Positions 57,835-64,000 of a stretch of 64,000 nucleotides of DNA are shown in pieces. Positions within the stretch are counted from its first letter, which is position 1, and each line of letters starts with the position of its first letter. The notes beneath the pieces were generated by a model, which did not search any database, was not told where the DNA came from, and worked only from the letters and a program-made list of their open reading frames with translations. The position numbers were made by a program, and so were the translations under genes. Origin of the DNA: AC-32 sp963728765 (GTDB lineage: Bacteria; Actinomycetota; Thermoleophilia; Gaiellales; Gaiellaceae); contig CAVSKX010000004.1 in NCBI GenBank assembly GCA_963728765.1, positions 558,001-622,000 of the forward strand. Direction: 5' to 3'.

Positions 57835-58964
57835 TCTGCCTCCCCGGAGCGCTGAAGCCTTGCCAGCGCGTCCTCTTTGTACGACTGCAGCTCTCCCCGC
57901 TCGATCGCGGCGCGAGCGCCGGCGACGAGGTCGAGCACGAAACGCAAATTATGCAGGCTCAGTAGCCGTAGCCCGAGGATCTCCTGCTGGTTGAGCAGGT
58001 GTCGCACGTACGCACGCGTGAACCGAGTGCACGCGGGGCAGCCGCAGCCCTCGTCGAGCGGGCGTGGGTCACGGGCGAACTTCCCGGCCTTGATGTTCAG
58101 CTGGCCCTCCCAGGTGAGGGCGCTGCCGGTGCGCGCGTTCCGCGTCGGAAGCACGCAGTCGAACATGTCGATGCCGCGCTCGATCACCTCGAGGATGCCG
58201 ACGGGGTCGCCGATTCCCATGAAGTAGCGCGGCTTCTCCGCCGGGAGCAGCTGCGCCGCCCACGCGGTCGTGTCGAGCATCTCGTCGCGCGACTCGCCGA
58301 TCGCGAGGCCGCCGAGCGCGTTGCCGTCGAGGGCGAGCTCCGCGATCTCCTCGGCGCTGCGGCGGCGGAGCTCGCGGTCCGTGCCGCCCTGCGCGATGCC
58401 GAAGAGGAGCTGACCCGGAGCGCGCTCGGCCTGTTGCTGGCGCTGCGCCCAGAGGGTGGTGCGGCGGACTGCCTCCTCGAGCTCCGGCCTCGGCGTGGCC
58501 GGCGGAGGGACGACGTCGAGGCACATCGCGATGTCGGAGCCCAGCTGGGCCTGGATGCGCGCTGCGAGCTCGGGCGTGAAGCGCGCCTCGTCGCCGTCGT
58601 AGACCGAGCGGAAGGTGACGCCTTCGTCGTCCTGGCGAAGGATCGTGTGGCGCAGCGAGAAGACCTGGAAGCCGCCGGAGTCGGTCAGGATCGGCCCGTC
58701 CCAGGCCATCAGCTCGTGCAGGCCGCCGAGCTCCGCGATCAGGTCGGCACCGGGGCGGAAGTGCAGGTGGTACGTGTTGCAGAGCAGGATCTCGGCGCCG
58801 AGGTCGCGCAGCTCGTCGGGGTCGACGGCCTTGACGGTCGCCTTGGTGCCGACCGGCATGAATGCGGGCGTGCGCACCTCGCCGTGGGCGGTGCGGAGCA
58901 CGCCGGCACGAGCCTCGCCGTCGGTCGCGTGGACCGTGAACGACCCGTCAGCCAGGAAACGCAC
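57819..58964 (-). CDS. tgt: tRNA-guanine transglycosylase
   Basis: Tgt exchanges guanine-34 for preQ1 (queuosine pathway) in tRNAs with GUN anticodons. The 381-residue protein has TPAFMPVGTKATVKAV, LLCNTYHLHFRPG, TDSGGFQVFSLRH, LFGIAQGGTDRELRRRSAEEI, LGGLAIGES, MGIGDPVGILEVIERGIDMFDCVLPTRNARTG with the nucleophilic Asp, and the zinc site CGCPACTRFTRAYVRHL...LSLHN. It overlaps the GNAT gene upstream by 17 nt. With queA in the same operon it shows queuosine modification of tRNA. Confidence 0.97.
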   Translation of the reverse strand: MRFLADGSFTVHATDGEARAGVLRTAHGEVRTPAFMPVGTKATVKAVDPDELRDLGAEILLCNTYHLHFRPGADLIAELGGLHELMAWDGPILTDSGGFQVFSLRHTILRQDDEGVTFRSVYDGDEARFTPELAARIQAQLGSDIAMCLDVVPPPATPRPELEEAVRRTTLWAQRQQQAERAPGQLLFGIAQGGTDRELRRRSAEEIAELALDGNALGGLAIGESRDEMLDTTAWAAQLLPAEKPRYFMGIGDPVGILEVIERGIDMFDCVLPTRNARTGSALTWEGQLNIKAGKFARDPRPLDEGCGCPACTRFTRAYVRHLLNQQEILGLRLLSLHNLRFVLDLVAGARAAIERGELQSYKEDALARLQRSGEAEWAAT

Positions 58965-59586
58965 CCCCTCCCTCCTGGGTGGGGTCGGTGGGCCTCCCTC
59001 GCTCCCACTGCGAGCCTACCCCCGTGGGGCGCACGTGTGTGTCGCGCGCGTGTGCCGGTTGAGGGACGATCTCTCCACCGGCCGCGGCCGCCTCCGGTGC
59101 CCGGCAGCGGCGCTCGAAGCGCACTGCGACGAGGTCGTCCACCGCCACCTCGCCTCGCGGCTCGAATCCCTGGCCCTCGTAGTAGCGCCGCAGGGCGTGG
59201 TTCTCCGCCAGGCAGTCGAGTCGCAGGAACTCGCGGCCGCTTGCGACGACCTCCGCCTCGGCCCAGTCGAGCAGCCTGGCGCCGAGACCGCGGCCGGCCT
59301 GCGCGCGCCTCAGTGCGAGCGCGTGCACGTACGCCGCATCGTCCGGCTGCTCGCCCCAGAACGTCAGGTCGCTCCACTGCAGCGCCAGGGTTGCCACCGG
59401 CTCGCGGTCGAGCCGGCCGAGATAGAAGTCGCCGCGGCGAACGACCTGCTCGACGCGCTCCCTCGGAAACGGGTCGGGCCACTGCCGGATCCCGCGCGAG
59501 AGCAACCAGCGGGCCGCCTCCGACAGCACGGCGACGATCTCGTCGACGTCCGCGAGCCCCGCGCGCCTGACGTCCAGCTTGCTCAC
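58948..59586 (-). CDS. GNAT-family N-acetyltransferase
   Basis: The protein has 212 residues from the GTG at 59586, overlapping the queA stop (GTGA). The GNAT core runs VRRAGLADVDEIVAVLSEA, VHALALRRAQAGRGLGARLLDWAE (the acetyl-CoA motif A, Q-x-x-G-x-G) and RLDCLAENHALRRYYEGQGFEPRG. The last ~45 residues, rich in Gly, Pro and charged residues, look disordered. The substrate is unknown. Placed between queA and tgt it might modify a protein or small molecule, but a link to tRNA modification is speculative. Confidence 0.85.
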   Translation of the reverse strand: MSKLDVRRAGLADVDEIVAVLSEAARWLLSRGIRQWPDPFPRERVEQVVRRGDFYLGRLDREPVATLALQWSDLTFWGEQPDDAAYVHALALRRAQAGRGLGARLLDWAEAEVVASGREFLRLDCLAENHALRRYYEGQGFEPRGEVAVDDLVAVRFERRCRAPEAAAAGGEIVPQPAHARDTHVRPTGVGSQWERGRPTDPTQEGGGAFPG

Positions 59587-60527
59587 AGCAGCAGCATCGC
59601 GTCGCCGAACGAGTAGAAGCGATACCGCTCCTCGATCGCCAGCCGGTACAGCCGCCGCGTCTCCTCCATGCCCGCGAACGCCATCACGAGCGCGAGCAGC
59701 GTCGAGCGGGGCAGGTGGAAGTTCGTCAGCAGGGCGTCGACCCGCCGGAACTCGAACCCAGGCGTCACGAACAGGTCGGTGCGCCCGCTGAGCGGCGCCC
59801 CGCGCGCAAGCGACTCGAGCACGCGCACCGTCGTCGTCCCGACCGCGAGCACGCGCTCGGCGCGGCGAATCCGCTCCCACGCCTCCGGCGCTACCTCGTA
59901 CCGCTCGCTGTGCAGCGGGTGCTCCTCCACCGCGTCGGCCGCGAGCGGGCGGAAGGTGTCGAGGCCGACGTGCAGCGTCACCCGCTCGGTGTCGAGCCGC
60001 GCGAGCAGCTCGGGCGTGAAGTGCAGCCCTGCGGTCGGGGCGGCCGCCGAGCCCTCACTCTCGGCGTAGACGGTCTGGTAGCGCTCCGGATCTGCGAGCG
60101 GCTCGTGGATGTACGGCGGCAGCGGCGCCTCGCCGGCCGGCGGGCCCTCGAGCCGCAGCCGCCAACGGCCTTCGCCGAGTGGCTCCAGCAGCTCCACCGG
60201 CCCCAAGCGCTGGCCGGGCCTGAGCTTGCGCGAGGGGCGCGCGAGGCCCTCCCACGTACCGTTCTCGCCCAGCTGCTCGAGCAGCAGCACCTCGGCCTCG
60301 CCCCCACCGGGCCGCTCGAGCCGCAGCCGCGCGGGCAGCACGCGCGTGTCGTTGACGACGACCAGCGTCCCCTCCGGAAGCTCGGCCGGCAGATCGTCGA
60401 ACCGGCGATTCCGCGTCACGCCGGTCGCGCGATCGTGGACGAGCAGGCGCGAGCTGTCACGCCGCTCGAGCGGGTGCTGTGCGATCAGCTCCTGCGGCAG
60501 CTCGTAGTCGAGCTCGGAAGACCTCAT
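59583..60527 (-). CDS. queA: S-adenosylmethionine:tRNA ribosyltransferase-isomerase
   Basis: QueA builds the epoxycyclopentane ring of queuosine by transferring the ribosyl part of SAM to preQ1-tRNA. The 314-residue protein has LDYELPQELIAQHPLERRDSSRLLV, DDLPAELPEGTLVVVNDTRVLPARL, TAGLHFTPELL, HVGLDTFRPL, VGTTTVRVLESLAR and TNFHLPRSTLLALVMAFAG, all characteristic. It is the first gene of a seven-gene operon reaching to the acyltransferase. Its promoter shares a 27-bp divergent region with the next gene. Confidence 0.96.
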   Translation of the reverse strand: MRSSELDYELPQELIAQHPLERRDSSRLLVHDRATGVTRNRRFDDLPAELPEGTLVVVNDTRVLPARLRLERPGGGEAEVLLLEQLGENGTWEGLARPSRKLRPGQRLGPVELLEPLGEGRWRLRLEGPPAGEAPLPPYIHEPLADPERYQTVYAESEGSAAAPTAGLHFTPELLARLDTERVTLHVGLDTFRPLAADAVEEHPLHSERYEVAPEAWERIRRAERVLAVGTTTVRVLESLARGAPLSGRTDLFVTPGFEFRRVDALLTNFHLPRSTLLALVMAFAGMEETRRLYRLAIEERYRFYSFGDAMLLL

Positions 60528-60535
60528 CCGACGCG

Positions 60536-60547
60536 AACGCTAGCGTT
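60536..60547. promoter_or_regulatory. 12-bp perfect palindrome between divergent queA and coiled-coil gene
   Basis: AACGCTAGCGTT is a perfect palindrome in the 27 bp between divergent start codons. It contains TAGCGT on each strand (60541-60546 plus; 60542-60537 minus), 8 and 9 nt before the respective ATG codons. The two genes probably share overlapping -10 boxes with very short leaders. Confidence 0.4.
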
Positions 60548-60554
60548 GCTGCCC

Positions 60555-61001
60555 ATGTCTGACGACGCCATCGAGAAGGCGCGAGAGCGGCTGCGGGAGG
60601 CCGCCGAGGGCCGCCCCGACGCGGCCGCGGTGGACGCGGCGCTCGAGCGCGCGCGGGCGCAGGTCGAGGAGCTGGCGCAGACGGCGGCCCAGCTCGAGGC
60701 GACGATTCCGACACAGGTCGAGCACGCGGTCGGCGAGGGCCTGCGCGAGCAGGTTCGCCCGGTGGGGCGCAACCTCGCCGAGATCCGCGGGCTGATGAAC
60801 CAGGTGATCCGGCGGCTCGAGCGGGTGGAGGGCGACCTCCTTTCGGAGCGGCACGCGCGGGTCGACGACCTCGGCCTGCTCGTGGACCTGATCACCTCAA
60901 GCTGGAAGTCCGTGGAGCGCCGCCTGTCCACGCTCGAGCGGAAGCTCGAGTCCGGCGAGGGCGCAATGGTCTACCGGATGGAAGAGCGCCGCACCGGCTG
61001 A
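60555..61001 (+). CDS. Coiled-coil protein of unknown function
   Basis: The 148-residue protein from the ATG at 60555 (MSDDAIEKARERLREAAEG) is charged and helical throughout. It has heptad-like stretches (VDAALERARAQVEELAQTAAQLEATI, IRRLERVEGDLLSERHARVDDL, VERRLSTLERKLESGEG) and no membrane segment or catalytic motif. A longer upstream frame is antisense to queA and is rejected. The stop is immediately followed by a bipartite palindromic repeat. Confidence 0.65.
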   Translation: MSDDAIEKARERLREAAEGRPDAAAVDAALERARAQVEELAQTAAQLEATIPTQVEHAVGEGLREQVRPVGRNLAEIRGLMNQVIRRLERVEGDLLSERHARVDDLGLLVDLITSSWKSVERRLSTLERKLESGEGAMVYRMEERRTG

Positions 61002-61053
61002 GGCGGCGCTTGCGACGCCGTCTCTAGGACGTGTGGGATTTGCCCGTGCGTCC
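61002..61053. repeat. Bipartite palindromic repeat, copy between convergent genes
   Basis: GGCGGCGC-TT-GCGACGCC (61002-61019) and GGACGTGTGGG-ATTTG-CCCGTGCGTCC (61027-61053) match the two hairpins of the tandem copies at 21491-21542 in order and sequence. The second hairpin encodes the last residues of the convergent flippase-like gene (stop at 61024), so the repeat probably also shaped that gene's C-terminus. Confidence 0.7.
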
Positions 61054-61947
61054 GGTTCTGGAACTGGCCACCCGCGACTCGACCGCCAGCCCGATCAACC
61101 CGAGCGCGACCGCGAACCAGAGCGTCGCGAGCCGGATCAGTAACGTCGCCGCGGCCGCAGCCGCCCTCGACGTGTCGCCGAGCACGCGGATCAGCCCGGT
61201 CATGCTCGCCTCGGCGACGCCGAGCCCGCCCGGGAGGAACGAGGCGGCGCCCGCAAGGCTGCCGAGCGAGAAGGCCACGACCGTGTCGGCCAGCGACAGG
61301 TCGAGGCTCAGGCCCCGCACGCAGACGTAGGCCGCGAGGCACTCGCAGAACCAGGAAACGGCCGAGAGCAGCGTCATCCCGACGAGCAACGGCGTCGTCA
61401 GCAGCGCGCGCGAGGCCTCGGTCGCCTCGCCGAAGAAGGCGAACCGCTCCAACAGCGAGCTGCGCACGACCGCGACCACGCCGACGACGCCGACGAACGC
61501 GGCAACCAGCAGCGGCCAGCTCCTCGTCCCGGCGCCGCCGACGAGCGCGAGGACGACGACGCCGCTCGCGTCCGTGACGCGCTCCGCGAGCACGATCGGC
61601 GCCGAGCGCCGAACGGGCACGCCGTACGAGCGGTGCAGCAGCGCGCACTTCAACAGCTCCCCGAGCTTGGCGGGCGTGATCGTCATCGTCAGGCCGGCGG
61701 CGAAGATGGCGAGGCTCCCGCCCCAGGGAACGTGGACGTCGACGTGGTCGAGATACCGCTGCCACCGCCAGAAGCGCAGCAGGTAGTTGAGCGCCGTGAA
61801 CGCCAGTGCGAGCGGGAACAGCTCCCAGCGGAAGCTCGCCAGCTCGGCGCCCAGCTGGTCGAAGTCGGCGTACAGCCCCAGGCCGAGCACCACGGCGACC
61901 GTGAGCACGGCGACGAGAACGACTGATCTCACAGCGGTCGCGGTCAC
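61024..61947 (-). CDS. Flippase-like (lysylphosphatidylglycerol synthase TM-region) membrane protein
   Basis: The 307-residue protein with about eight hydrophobic segments belongs to the family related to the MprF membrane domain and AglD. Landmarks are FTALNYLLRFWRWQRYL, TITPAKLGELLKCALLHRSYGVP, VLAERVTDASG and SLAGAASFLPGGLGVAEASMTGL, the last being the P-G-G-x-G-x-x-E motif. These proteins move or modify lipids or lipid-linked sugars. Its C-terminal residues (SRTGRTGKSHTS) are encoded by the palindromic repeat. The neighbour is a UbiA-type transferase, which suggests envelope polymer synthesis. Confidence 0.85.
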   Translation of the reverse strand: MTATAVRSVVLVAVLTVAVVLGLGLYADFDQLGAELASFRWELFPLALAFTALNYLLRFWRWQRYLDHVDVHVPWGGSLAIFAAGLTMTITPAKLGELLKCALLHRSYGVPVRRSAPIVLAERVTDASGVVVLALVGGAGTRSWPLLVAAFVGVVGVVAVVRSSLLERFAFFGEATEASRALLTTPLLVGMTLLSAVSWFCECLAAYVCVRGLSLDLSLADTVVAFSLGSLAGAASFLPGGLGVAEASMTGLIRVLGDTSRAAAAAATLLIRLATLWFAVALGLIGLAVESRVASSRTGRTGKSHTS

Positions 61948-61977
61948 CAGTGAGCGCCTCGTGCGGTCGTTTCAGAC

Positions 61978-62029
61978 GGACGCGCGTGCGAAGCACGCAC
62001 GTCCTGAGAACGGCATCGCAAGCGATGCC
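61978..62029. repeat. Bipartite palindromic repeat, copy after UbiA-type gene
   Basis: GGACGCGCGTGC-GAA-GCACGCACGTCC (61978-62004) is followed by GGCATCGC-AA-GCGATGCC (62012-62029). These are the same two hairpins as at 61002 but in the opposite orientation. It ends against the stop codon of the UbiA-type gene. Confidence 0.75.
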
Positions 62030-62932
62030 TCAGGAGAATGCGAGGATGGACGCGGCGGTCACGATCCAGCCGGCCACGGCGAGCAGGATCGGCACGTCTG
62101 TCAGCAGCACCTGCTCGGGCTCCTCACCGACGTCGTCGCGGTGCATCAGCAGCAGGTAGCGGAAGACGCCGAAGACGACGAACGGCACCGTCGCGAGCAG
62201 GACGCGCGAGTGGTTGCCGGTGAGCGTGTAGATCGCGTACGCGATCACGGTGGCCGAGGCGACGATCGCGGTCAGCTGGTCGACGAGCTCGAGCGAGTAG
62301 CCGTCGAGCACCGGCCGGCCCGGCGTGCGGCCCGCCCCCACGAGCACGAGCTCGCCCCGGCGCTTCGCCAGGGCGAGGAAGAGCGCGAGCAGCGCCGTGC
62401 AGAGCAGCAGCCAGCCGGAGATCGGCACGTGCACCGCCTCCGCGCCAGCCGCGGCGCGGATGACGAAGAGCGCCGCGATCGCGCTGACGTCGAGCAGCGC
62501 GACGTGCTTCAGCCGCAGGGTGTACGCGGCCTGGAGCACGGCGAAGGCGGCGACCAGCAGCACCGAGGGAAGCCCGAGCGGCACGACCAGCAGGGGTGCC
62601 AGCAGCGCGAGTGCGCCCGCGATCGTCAGCGCAGCCCGCGGCGAGAGCTCGCCGCGCGCGATCGGACGCGAGCGCTTGATCGGGTGTAACCGGTCGTCCC
62701 CGCGGTCGCGCACGTCGTTCGCGAGGTACGACGCGCTCGAGATTGCGCAGTAGGCGACGAAGCAAACGCACGCGTCGAGCCACCGCCATGGGTCGCCGAG
62801 CTTCGCCGCGAAGACGAGGCCGGCGAAGACGAGCAGGTTCTTCGACCACTGCCGCGGTCGCAGCGCGACGAGCACTGCGCGCGTGGGCGAGCGGCGGCGC
62901 GGCAGCGGGACGAGCTCGGGGGCGGCGGCCAC
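62030..62932 (-). CDS. UbiA-family decaprenyl-phosphate phosphoribosyltransferase-like protein
   Basis: The 300-residue polytopic prenyltransferase has the first Asp motif NDVRDRGDDRLHPIKRSRPIARG, preceded by LRPRQWSKNLLVFAGLVFA. The second conserved loop is YTLRLKHVALLDVSAIAALFVIRAAAGA. This combination is typical of actinobacterial decaprenyl-phosphate phosphoribosyltransferases (Rv3806c type), which begin decaprenyl-phospho-arabinose synthesis. Another UbiA substrate is possible. The start is the GTG at 62932. It lies 15 nt downstream of the sensor kinase stop, in the same direction. Confidence 0.85.
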   Translation of the reverse strand: MAAAPELVPLPRRRSPTRAVLVALRPRQWSKNLLVFAGLVFAAKLGDPWRWLDACVCFVAYCAISSASYLANDVRDRGDDRLHPIKRSRPIARGELSPRAALTIAGALALLAPLLVVPLGLPSVLLVAAFAVLQAAYTLRLKHVALLDVSAIAALFVIRAAAGAEAVHVPISGWLLLCTALLALFLALAKRRGELVLVGAGRTPGRPVLDGYSLELVDQLTAIVASATVIAYAIYTLTGNHSRVLLATVPFVVFGVFRYLLLMHRDDVGEEPEQVLLTDVPILLAVAGWIVTAASILAFS

Positions 62933-62947
62933 GCGCGGATTCTGCCG

Positions 62948-64000
62948 CTAGCGCGGGCGTACGGGCAGCATCAGCTCGAAGCGGCTGCCCTTCTCAGCCG
63001 AGCTCTCGAGGCTGATCCTCCCGCCGAGCGCGGCTGCGAGCTCGCTGGCGATCGCAAGGCCGAGGCCCGTGCCGCCGCCGCCGCGCGACCAGAACGGCCG
63101 GAAGATTCGCTCCCGCTCCGACGGCGGGATTCCCGGCCCGCTGTCGGCGACGCCGACGTAGACGGAGCCGTCCGTGGCCGAGAGCTCGAGCCCGACCGAG
63201 CCGCCGTCCGGGGTCCAGCGGAAGGCGTTCGAAAGCAGGTTCGAGATGATCTGCAGCACGCGGTCGCCGTCGGAGACGATCACCGGCTTGGCCTCCAGGT
63301 CGCAGTGGTACTCGATCCCGCGGCGCCGCGCCTCCTCGGTGAACGTCGTGTACGCGCGGTCTACCAGCCGCTCCATGTCGACTTCCTCCTGCAGGACGGT
63401 GAAGCGGTGCGCGTCCAGCTTGGCGAGGTCGAGCACGTCCCCCACGAGCCGTTCGAGCCGTTCCGCCTCGTCGGCGATCACCTCGAACGACGCCCTGCGC
63501 GTAACCTCGTCGGCGACGACGCCCTCGCGCAGGGCCTCGACGTGCCCGCGGATCGCAGTGAGCGGGGTGCGCAGCTCGTGCGTCACGCTCATCAGGAAGT
63601 TCCGCTCCAGCTCCTCGGACTCACTCAGCCGCGACGCCATCTCGCCGAAGCGGTCGGACAGCAGCCCGATCTCGCCGGCGGCGCCGCTCGGCACCTCGAC
63701 GTCGTAGTTCCCGCGCGCGACCTCGTCGGCGGCATGCGTCAGCTGGAGCACCGGCGTCGTGATCCGTCTCGACAGGTACCACCCGAACGCGCCGGCGACC
63801 AGCACTCCGCCGGCAAACGCGAGCAACAGCCGCTCGATCAGCGCCAGCCACTTCTGGTTGAGCACCGTCTCCGGCTTCGCCACCACGAGCGTGCCGAAGA
63901 AGCTGTTCCCGACGCGCAGCGGGAGCGCGGCGGCGAGCAGCGTCTGGTCGCTGCCCGGCGGCCGAAAGGTCAAGTTGAGTGGCCTTTTCCGCTGCCGGAT
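62948..64000 (-). CDS. Sensor histidine kinase, N-terminus cut by window edge
   Basis: The membrane histidine kinase is open to the right edge, so its N-terminus is missing. Visible are the end of an extracytoplasmic domain (LPLRVGNSFFGTLVVAKPE), a transmembrane helix (LLLAFAGGVLVAGAFGWYL), a HAMP domain (SRRITTPVLQLTHAADEVARGNYDV), HisKA with the phospho-acceptor His in FLMSVTHELRTPLTAI, and the ATPase domain with NLLSNAFRWTP (N box), DSGPGIP (G1), FRPFWSRGG and GTGLGLAIA (G2). A partner regulator is expected just beyond the window. A TTG at 63973 is in frame but the codons upstream are also open. Confidence 0.9.
   Translation of the reverse strand: MRQRKRPLNLTFRPPGSDQTLLAAALPLRVGNSFFGTLVVAKPETVLNQKWLALIERLLLAFAGGVLVAGAFGWYLSRRITTPVLQLTHAADEVARGNYDVEVPSGAAGEIGLLSDRFGEMASRLSESEELERNFLMSVTHELRTPLTAIRGHVEALREGVVADEVTRRASFEVIADEAERLERLVGDVLDLAKLDAHRFTVLQEEVDMERLVDRAYTTFTEEARRRGIEYHCDLEAKPVIVSDGDRVLQIISNLLSNAFRWTPDGGSVGLELSATDGSVYVGVADSGPGIPPSERERIFRPFWSRGGGGTGLGLAIASELAAALGGRISLESSAEKGSRFELMLPVRPR

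Noticed and set aside
1..64000. CRISPR arrays, prophage blocks, intact insertion sequences or biosynthetic gene clusters
   Set aside because: I saw no regularly spaced direct repeats with spacers, no transposase genes and no phage structural or synthase-type genes anywhere in the window. The only mobile-element remains are the tRNA-Glu element and short palindromic repeats.

Overview
The window is GC-rich (about 70 %) bacterial chromosome. Several features point to an actinobacterium, perhaps of the Thermoleophilia type, although that class-level placement is inference. A dcw cluster led by MraZ contains no ftsA. MurE has the meso-diaminopimelate-type DNPR motif. There is a UbiA-family enzyme resembling decaprenyl-phosphate phosphoribosyltransferase, and many genes have a -10-like box 6-9 nt before the start codon, as in leaderless transcripts. 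Most of the window is ordinary core metabolism and cell-envelope genes in tight operons with 4-nt ATGA/GTGA/TTGA overlaps.

Layout, left to right. 1-5.4 kb: histidine utilisation on the minus strand (ftcD, hutH, a small membrane protein, hutU, hutI; hutI runs off the left edge). 5.4-10.5 kb: a frameshifted methyltransferase, a uracil-DNA glycosylase and a two-gene ABC exporter in which one ATP site looks degenerate. 11.2-12.8 kb: tRNA-Gln and tRNA-Glu. The tRNA-Glu 3' end is the attachment site of a decayed 1.3-kb integrative element, with 25-bp direct repeats, an integrase remnant, a MazEF-like pair and an orphan DUF1778 antitoxin. 12.8-19.4 kb: S53 protease, degenerate GGDEF membrane protein, M3-like peptidase, single-domain response regulator, gltX. 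19.4-22.2 kb: a repair pair (AlkZ-like glycosylase, endonuclease IV) embedded in bipartite palindromic repeats, one of them triplicated in tandem. 22.3-24.2 kb: a HAD hydrolase and a Ca2+/H+ antiporter diverging from a 170-bp near-perfect palindrome. 24.2-30.9 kb: glycine cleavage operon gcvT-H-PA-PB with threonine aldolase and a beta-lactamase-fold hydrolase.

30.9-45.9 kb is a complete minus-strand dcw cluster: mraZ, rsmH, ftsL-like, ftsI, murE, murF, mraY, murD, ftsW, murG, murC, murB, ftsQ, ftsZ. It starts at a promoter overlapping three MraZ boxes and ends at a strong hairpin terminator after ftsZ. 45.9-53.7 kb holds membrane and secreted proteins, an ECF sigma factor with a methylguanine-DNA methyltransferase, an atypical OmpR-type regulator, a second ECF sigma factor with a membrane-anchored partner, an ABC1 kinase and a broken membrane protein. 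53.7-60.5 kb is a queA-GNAT-tgt-yajC-secDF-coiled coil-acyltransferase operon. 60.5-64 kb has a coiled-coil protein, a flippase-like membrane protein, the UbiA-family transferase and a sensor kinase that runs off the right edge.

The least explained signals are non-coding. They are a promoter-plus-leader module shared by three loci, a bipartite palindromic repeat family (seven copies at five sites), an inverted duplication that appears to have created mirrored divergent promoters, and an 89-bp inverted-repeat insert covering the murD start. Several genes carry single-base indels in G/C runs, which may be sequencing errors or real decay.
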